Source: Orbilia blumenaviensis
Lineage: Eukaryota; Ascomycota; Orbiliomycetes; Orbiliales; Orbiliaceae
DNA length: 64,000 bases
Assembly: GCA_036872755.1 (NCBI GenBank)
Contig: JAVHNS010000006.1
Span: forward strand, 2,046,001 to 2,110,000
Direction: 5' to 3'
In this document: one piece after another, positions 58,450-64,000 of the stretch
How positions within the stretch are numbered: the first letter of the stretch is position 1
Layout: each line of letters starts with the position of its first letter
Program-made: the position numbers and the translations under genes
The notes under the pieces: model-generated
The model's database searches: none
What the model saw: the letters and a program-made list of their open reading frames with translations, nothing else
Told to the model about the DNA's origin: nothing

Positions 58450-60027
58450 CTAAGTCCATTTCTGAACGACAACTGCATTCAACAGTCCAGCATCCTTAAG
58501 AATCTGCCCCATATCCTTAAGTTCCTTTGGTGGGAATGTTGTTTGCAAGACATAATTCCTCGACCGGCTGGCTGTATTAGACGCATTTACAAAAGCATAG
58601 ATGTCACCAACGGTATGCGTATGGTTAAACCTGCTGACAAGCCTTGTTCCATCCCCAAGTCTGATCTGTAAGCTCGTCGTCGGCGCGGAAGAGTCGACAG
58701 TAACGGTCTGCGGAGGCGGTTGAGCCGGAGCTGTAACAGCAGCAGAAGCAGAAGCAGAAGAGGAAACAGGGGCGCTATCGAAACCTGGTGTTGGAGCACC
58801 TAGTCTCTGACCAGACCCACTGAATGGTACAAACTTTTTCTTGGGTGCGACGTAATCCTCATCCATCTTTCGGTGAACATTTACGTCGGTTGGTTGTCCC
58901 GGTAGTACATTCATGAGATGCAAAGGTGCACGGCCGGCTTCAATTCCGCGGAGAGTTTCTTGATGGGCAGGATCATCATATCGCATGAGAGGACCATCCT
59001 CAACGGAGAACCCGTCACGCCAGAAGTAAAGGTTCCTGGTGACTTTAGGTGGTGCCCTACGAATGTTGGAGTTAGGATCCTCAACCAACTGAGACGGAGC
59101 ATCGTCGGATCCGAGAGTCATGCCACGGCCGGTAAAGTGCGATGGTGGAGTTTCATCTTCGTCGTCATCATCCTGTTGTTCTTGGCGAGCTCTAGTCCCC
59201 CTAGAATAAGTAGGATATTAGCAAAGCAGGTGATAATACGGAAGTATCCTTTTACGCACTCTTGTGCTTGCTTAAGGATGTTCCGAACGCTATCTAGACC
59301 CCGTTGGCCTGGACGATTTGGGTTCTCAACGGCAAGACCACTGGGCCAAAAAAAAAAGTTAGCTATCCTGTGCAAGCAAGATAATATGCCGGTAGACCCA
59401 CGATTTCTCCCCACCAGCGAACATATCCTGACCACCCTCCTCATCGCTATCATCTCCAGGAGCGCTTCCCTGTCCGGGTGCCGATGAACGGCCAATATCT
59501 CCCAGAGTCATCATTCTACAACCTTGTCAGTTCCACCAAGTTATTCAGAACTAAGGATAATCAACATACCCTCCTCGCCTCCTAGGGGGCTGAATGGACG
59601 GTTGGGCCGATGATTGGGCCGGTTCACCGGAAGACTCTCCACCTAAGGTCCTTCCAGCGCCAGAAGAAGCTCCAGCAGGGGGCGGTGTAGCTTTACGGAG
59701 GGTCTGTGGAGCTTCCCAGTCGTCTTCGTCGAGATCCTGAGCTTGTGGAGCACTTGGTCTGGCGTTACCAATCTCGGGAGCAGCGTAAAAGAGGTTCAGG
59801 GCTTCCTAAAAATCCATAAGTGTTAAAACGATCAGTGATCTAGGAGAAATTTAAAAATAAAGAGATTCATACTTCAAGCTGCCAGTTCGAGGACTCGAGG
59901 ATATTCCTTGCCTAGATTTCTGATGTTAGCTTGGAGTGAAAGCTGCTGCATGAGGAAGACGAACGGCATCCGGAGCAGCCTGTGTCAACTCGACAAACCG
60001 AGCAACTGTTTCGTCGCGATCAGCCAT
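58450..60027 (-). CDS. SHP1: Cdc48/p97 cofactor SHP1 (p47; UBA-SEP-UBX)
   Basis: Six exons on the minus strand: 60027-59965, 59911-59873, 59805-59570, 59515-59402, 59340-59260 and 59200-58450, 427 residues. The UBA domain (about 4-43) spans the first introns: DETVARFVELTQAAPDA, ARNILESSNWQLEEALNLFY. After an acidic/Gly linker (MMTLGDIGRSS, GGQDMFAGGEKSGLAVENP) comes the SEP domain at about 230-295 (NLYFWRDGFSVEDGPLMRYD, HLMNVLPGQPTDVNVHRKMD). Then a p97-binding SHP box, FVPFSGSGQRLG, and the C-terminal UBX domain at about 345-427 (TSLQIRLGDGTRLVSRFNHT, FPPKELKDMGQILKDAGL). Donors at 59964 (GTTCGT) and 59259 (GTGCGT) are non-standard but give the right frame. Role: adaptor of the Cdc48/p97 ATPase in membrane fusion, ubiquitin handling and phosphatase-1 regulation. 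Confidence 0.94.
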
Positions 60028-60725
60028 ATTGTGGTGTGATACGAGGAAAGATTTCGGCTCGATGGCGGGGTAGCGGGGTCTCAAATAGTTCAGCTGAAAA
60101 GGTTGGATCGTAATATAGCTATTCGTCCTAGATAGATGCCGTGCTCCCAAGTATTCTAACCCGGCGTCGTTTGGTTAGGAGTGGTGAAAGGTGTTCAAGT
60201 CGCGGTACAGTACTTACAAGTACTTAAGTGGATAGAGTAGAGTCGAGGTTACCTAACATAGACAGAGGTGACGCGTAGAAGAAGATAGGTCCAAAGAGCA
60301 GTTCTGACTAAGCGAGGATCGAAGAACAAGAACAGAGAAGAAGCATCATGACGTTGTTAACATGCACATGCTGCAATAGCTAAACTTCCGGCCCAGGTTT
60401 GATTACCGGCTCTGCTGGTACCCTATACGGGTAATTCAAGTGTATCTGATTTCATATAATTGTTATCTATATTTTTTTCAATTCTATCTTGCATTTCGAG
60501 TTTACCTTTTTAACTGGCCGGCAGCTGGGATTCAAAGCTGGCGAAGCTATCTGCAACACCCGGCCGTGTTGCGTCGTCGGCAGTACGGACTCACCCGCAG
60601 CAAGCATCACCAACTCCAGAGAGAGCACCTCTGACCAGGGCGTCTCTTCTTCCTCCTCCAGAATCTCCATCTCCAACTTCCCTCCCTCTCCAACTACCAA
60701 AAAATTCACCTCCAAACCCAAAAAG
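60028..60725. other. Divergent promoter region, SHP1 and MIM1
   Basis: A 700-base region between divergent starts. The frame open from 60489 into MIM1 adds no recognisable sequence, and the first good ATG is at 60726. No other gene was seen. Confidence 0.5.
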
Positions 60726-61214
60726 ATGTCGACCAACCAACCGCCTCAAACCGCCTCCCTTTCCTCCTCCGCTGTCCTCTCTGCTCCATCCGACCCGGAA
60801 TCCACCAATCCAAACACGACTACTTCTCCCTCCACAAGCTCGGCTCCGTTAATCCTCTACAATCCACCCACATTTATCTCCATCATCCGCTCGGCAGCTA
60901 TCAACCTTTTCCTACCGTTCGTGAATGGTCTGATGCTGGGATTTGGCGAGCTATTTGCTCATGAGATTGCGTTTAGACTCGGGTGGAGTCGTACCAATGT
61001 AAATTTCCATCCGATCAATAACTCTTATTTACTTGATATCGAACAAATAAAGAAATATATCAGAGAACTAACTCAAGATACCCTAACTTAGGTTTTCCCT
61101 CTTTCCCGGAGACAATCACATGTTGCTGCCCCTGGCGTAGAGGTCGTCGAAAATTCATTCGAGAAACGGAGGAGGGGAGGCGGGGAACTACGGGATTTGA
61201 CGAGCCTGGAATGA
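60726..61214 (+). CDS. MIM1: MIM1-like mitochondrial outer-membrane import protein
   Basis: Two exons, 60726-60998 and 61092-61214, 131 residues. A 50-residue Ser/Thr/Pro-rich N-terminus precedes the conserved MIM1/TOM13 core: SIIRSAAINLFLPFVNGLM, then LGFGELFAHEIAFRLGWSR. The single membrane helix holds the Gly-rich NGLMLGFGE packing motif known for Mim1 oligomers. Removing the 93-base intron (GTAAAT...CTTAG) restores TNVFPLSRRQ, as in other fungal MIM1 proteins. Without splicing the frame would continue for 30 residues unlike the family, to a stop at 61091. Role: with Mim2, inserts alpha-helical proteins and helps assemble the TOM complex in the outer membrane. The basic C-terminus (EKRRRGGG) would face the intermembrane space if the topology is as in yeast. 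Confidence 0.9.
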
Positions 61215-61852
61215 TTGGATCGGCCACCAGGGCCGGGTTGAATACGGTGGTTTTGAAGAGGTCATGGTTGCTAAACTAATTGTGAATAGTGTTATATTAG
61301 ATAGGGAGAGCTATCCCGGGCTAAATACGATATCAGGAAGTGTTATACAAGGTATATACGAAATACCTAACCTATGTAGGAGGTATCAAGCAAAAAGCGC
61401 GATTGTATTTCAATCTTCTCGACTTGTCTTATCAGCGAGACTGTCGCATTCAACCACTTAAAAACTATGTACATAAATAAAAACACTATCTCATTGAGCA
61501 CCTTTGCCCATCAGAAAGCCCCCCCTTTCCTTTCCTTTCCTTTCCTTTCCCTCTGAAAATGCACGTATCGTACCATATTGAAAGTTGAACGCAGGAGATA
61601 TCTTCAAAGAATGAGAGGAGAAGCGCGCCCTTCTCAGCATGGAAAAATATACAGGACAAATAAAACCATGAGACCGTTGTAAACCATTTCGTTTTCGCCA
61701 TAAACACCTGAAAAGAGGCTTAAAAAAAAGAAAGAAAAAATAGCAGAGCGAGCGAAAGGTTGTACAAGAAAATAGGACCCGCAAGAGAGGGAGAACAATG
61801 GCTAAAATTCACGAGGCGAACTAGAGTGAAACAACCATCTTAGGTTCTTGCC
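61215..61852. other. Convergent 3' region with CTTTC repeat
   Basis: Between the MIM1 stop and the stop of the minus-strand 598-residue gene. Holds a CTTTC pentanucleotide run at 61524-61550. No gene was seen. Confidence 0.5.
61524..61550. repeat. (CTTTC)n microsatellite, five units
   Basis: About five uninterrupted CTTTC units in non-coding sequence, close to the 3' end of the downstream minus-strand gene. Confidence 0.9.
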
Positions 61853-63649
61853 TTAGTCCTTCTTTTTACCGGAAGCCCATAGCCAACTCCCCAAGCCCCC
61901 GCTCTTACCATCGTCGTCATTGTTCTTGTTCTCTGGGGCAGCAGGCGGGGGCACCTTAGTCACAGTTGGATCCGTTTTGCTCTGCTTCTTATGTTCCTCA
62001 ATCGCACGTATGACCGGGTGGCTGTTGCTATCTCTGCTTCGACGCCTCTGGGCAATAAAATTTTGCGCGAAAAAGCGATCGCCTGGTGCTCCCTCCCCAG
62101 TATGCACTTCTCTCTCCACAGTCCCATCCGAGTATCTCCTCTCCCGGACCTCCCTCACCCTCGTAATATTATCCGAACCTACAGTAGCACTTGTTGATGT
62201 CGACTCTGAAATCAACTTCTTTCCGGAAGTTTTTGGCTTATCTTTGTCCGCCAATTCCGCAAAGAAATTATGCAAATCTAGTTCCGTATTTGGTTCCCGT
62301 TCGCCTTTCGTTCCATTCATTTGGTTAGGAGCGGGGGATTCGACTCCTTCTGGTGTTTTGCCCGCCTTGCTTGTTTTGCCATCCGGCTCTCCGTGCTCCT
62401 TTAAGACCTTATCGAGTTCCTGTCGCTTTTCCATCAATTGTTGCATCCGCTCTTTCGCTACCCTGGTCCTCTCTTCGTGCATTAATTTCTGAAATTCCTC
62501 AAAGGATGGATTTTCCTCTCGTTTTTCGTTCCATATATCGTTATTCACCCGGCTCATGACCCTGTCCTTCACATCGAACTGGGCTGGCTCCGTACTCTCA
62601 TAGATTTTCTGGATCCAAGGAGCCATCATCATTTTGAATATTTGCCCAAAAGGATTTTCTTGCAAAGGGAAAATTGGTGGTATATTAGATTGAGTGGACG
62701 CCCTCCAGCCACCAACAACTTCTGGAGGTGGCTGTTCCCGTTCGTTATAGCGCCCATCGGGAAGGAATTCGTCAAAGAAACTTGTAAATAGAGGATGCTT
62801 TCGTTGCGCTCCATACATGTCCTCGCCGAATAATTCTTTCAATATTGACGGCCTTTCTTGGCCTGTGTGTCGTGTGACGGAAAACTTCGGTTCCCCGCCG
62901 TTGATTTGAGTTCCCTTGATTATCACTGTTTCCGAAGTCATCCCATCCTTCAGCCTTGAAGCCCTCGCTTCCTTCACCCTAGCCTCCATATCAAGTAATC
63001 TTTCAAAATCGGTTTGGAAAATCCCATAGTCCCTCCGCTGTCTAGCCGTCGCGATTTCCTTTTGCCTTTGCATTTCTTCGTCGATCAGCTTCTCAAGCTG
63101 CGTGATATGGCCACTAACGTTGCGATCTAATGAGTCGATAGCTCGTAACCCTATGTTAAATAAGGGTTCTGGGAGCAATACCTGTGGCGGCATTGGTACA
63201 TTTATATTTGGGAGAGTGATCGTGAAGATAATTTCATCATCACGATCTTTGTTTGAAGAGGTGTCAGATGATGAGGGCGTGGAAGGGTTTTGTCCGGAAC
63301 TACCGGAGCTGCCTCCAAACCCAGAAACACCAGATCCACTGCTCCCTTCATTATTTTTCCCGTTGTCACCATCACGACTGGTGCTGCTCCTTGGTTCATC
63401 TCCTCCATTACCGCCTTCACGACGGTTCATATTCTCGAATCGGCTTCGTTCTGCTTCTTCTCTCATCCAATTCGAGCTCGGAGGTGTTTGCAAGATACTC
63501 GGGATCCCGAAAACTGAGTGGAGAGCGGCAGAGATGCGCTCGTCGGCGAAACGGCGGACAGAGGCGATGAAGTCTTCCTGTTGGCGAGGTTGAGAGGCGG
63601 AGGGGCTGTTAGTCGTGTCTGGGGATTTCGTGGACTTGTCGTCGGACAT
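61853..63649 (-). CDS. Uncharacterised 598-residue charged protein
   Basis: One uninterrupted exon on the minus strand with ATG at 63649. Residues 25-55 include EDFIASVRRFADERISAALH and SVFGIPSILQ; a Ser/Gly-rich linker (about 95-135) follows. Then a conserved-looking segment DDEIIFTITLPNINVPMPPQ, a helical stretch (TQLEKLIDEEMQRQKEIATA), FERLLDMEARVKEARASRL, and ELFGEDMYGAQRKHPLFTSF. The C-terminal half is charged and coiled-coil-like (VAKERMQQLMEKRQELDKVL), then VRERRYSDGTVEREVHTGEG and a short end GLGSWLWASGKKKD. No signal peptide, transmembrane helix or known catalytic motif is evident. The size, clean intronless frame and good start support a real gene. I do not recognise its function; similar charged proteins are widespread as hypothetical proteins in ascomycetes. 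Confidence 0.8.
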   Translation of the reverse strand: MSDDKSTKSPDTTNSPSASQPRQQEDFIASVRRFADERISAALHSVFGIPSILQTPPSSNWMREEAERSRFENMNRREGGNGGDEPRSSTSRDGDNGKNNEGSSGSGVSGFGGSSGSSGQNPSTPSSSDTSSNKDRDDEIIFTITLPNINVPMPPQVLLPEPLFNIGLRAIDSLDRNVSGHITQLEKLIDEEMQRQKEIATARQRRDYGIFQTDFERLLDMEARVKEARASRLKDGMTSETVIIKGTQINGGEPKFSVTRHTGQERPSILKELFGEDMYGAQRKHPLFTSFFDEFLPDGRYNEREQPPPEVVGGWRASTQSNIPPIFPLQENPFGQIFKMMMAPWIQKIYESTEPAQFDVKDRVMSRVNNDIWNEKREENPSFEEFQKLMHEERTRVAKERMQQLMEKRQELDKVLKEHGEPDGKTSKAGKTPEGVESPAPNQMNGTKGEREPNTELDLHNFFAELADKDKPKTSGKKLISESTSTSATVGSDNITRVREVRERRYSDGTVEREVHTGEGAPGDRFFAQNFIAQRRRSRDSNSHPVIRAIEEHKKQSKTDPTVTKVPPPAAPENKNNDDDGKSGGLGSWLWASGKKKD

Positions 63650-64000
63650 GACGAAATAAAAAGATGATGACTAGTGGCACATATGAGATTCAAATTTTGA
63701 GGAATATTATCGTCGTCGTCGTCGTCGTTTTCGTTTTCGTCTGTTCTCGTGAGTTAGGTAGGTAGGTTGAGCTTGTTGTCGATGGAGAGTGGTGAAGGGC
63801 AGGATGAGGTAAAAGGCTAAAGAAGTGGTTTGTTGGGGGCAAAGCAGGCTGGAGCGGCATTGGCTGTCGGCTCGGTTTGATGTCACTCCAATTCCACCAC
63901 CACCACAAGTACCGCTGGTAAATACGGTTCCCAGCCTAGATCTCATTGGACCAGCCCAGAACGCGACAGACAGCTGCTTAACTCAAGCACTACTACTAGC
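63650..64000. other. Upstream region of the 61853-63649 gene
   Basis: Leader and promoter sequence of the minus-strand gene. It holds a CGT/CGA triplet microsatellite at 63711-63727. No gene was seen to the end of the window. Confidence 0.5.

Overview
This window is a nuclear segment from a filamentous ascomycete (Pezizomycotina). The evidence is short GT-AG introns of about 50-80 bases (a few longer) with CTAAC/CTGAC-type branch points, intron-split conserved eukaryotic genes on both strands, and lineage markers: a HapX-type bZIP iron regulator, a Pezizomycotina-style telomere OB-fold protein and a MIM1-like protein. The class cannot be fixed by eye. I found no convincing rRNA, tRNA, CRISPR array or intact transposon. 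All exon models below were assembled by hand and keep frame across every junction.

Layout. 1-1.4 kb: coding-like but frame-broken sequence on the minus strand. 1.4-5.3 kb (+): telomere end-binding protein with POT1/CDC13-type OB folds. 6.4-8.0 kb (+): hapX. 8.8-12.8 kb (-): CYK3. 15.9-16.5 kb (+): AIG2-like/GGCT-fold protein. 19.2-20.4 kb (+): Thr-rich secreted protein. 20.8-21.8 kb (+): COG2, convergent with mitochondrial ribosomal uL1 (21.9-23.0, -), which diverges from SRP54 (23.8-25.5, +). 25.6-26.6 kb (-): periplasmic-binding-protein-fold protein (Ca3427 type). 26.9-28.9 kb (-): CID plus RS-rich protein, divergent from an 849-residue acidic unknown (29.3-32.1, +). 33.4-33.9 kb (+): PMP3. 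35.2-39.8 kb (-): nine-exon, triple-RRM protein. 39.8-46.5 kb: 6.7 kb without a recognisable gene. 46.5-48.0 kb (+): CASTOR-like ACT-domain protein. 48.9-49.7 kb (+): SPC3. 50.8-55.3 kb (-): XRN1, divergent from HAT2 (56.1-57.8, +). 58.5-60.0 kb (-): SHP1/p47, divergent from MIM1 (60.7-61.2, +). 61.9-63.6 kb (-): 598-residue unknown.

The genes do not form one pathway or a biosynthetic cluster; this is a housekeeping neighbourhood of telomere capping, iron control, cytokinesis, secretion (SRP54, SPC3, COG2), mitochondrial biogenesis (uL1m, MIM1), RNA turnover (XRN1, CID and RRM proteins) and chromatin (HAT2). I see no new multi-gene system. The points most worth following are: an in-frame 139-codon open extension directly after the XRN1 stop; a candidate SUMO-interacting motif in the telomere protein; a perfect SreA-type GATA element upstream of hapX; two perfect TGACGTCA sites bracketing the PMP3 start; and three uncharacterised proteins (19.2, 29.3 and 61.9 kb).
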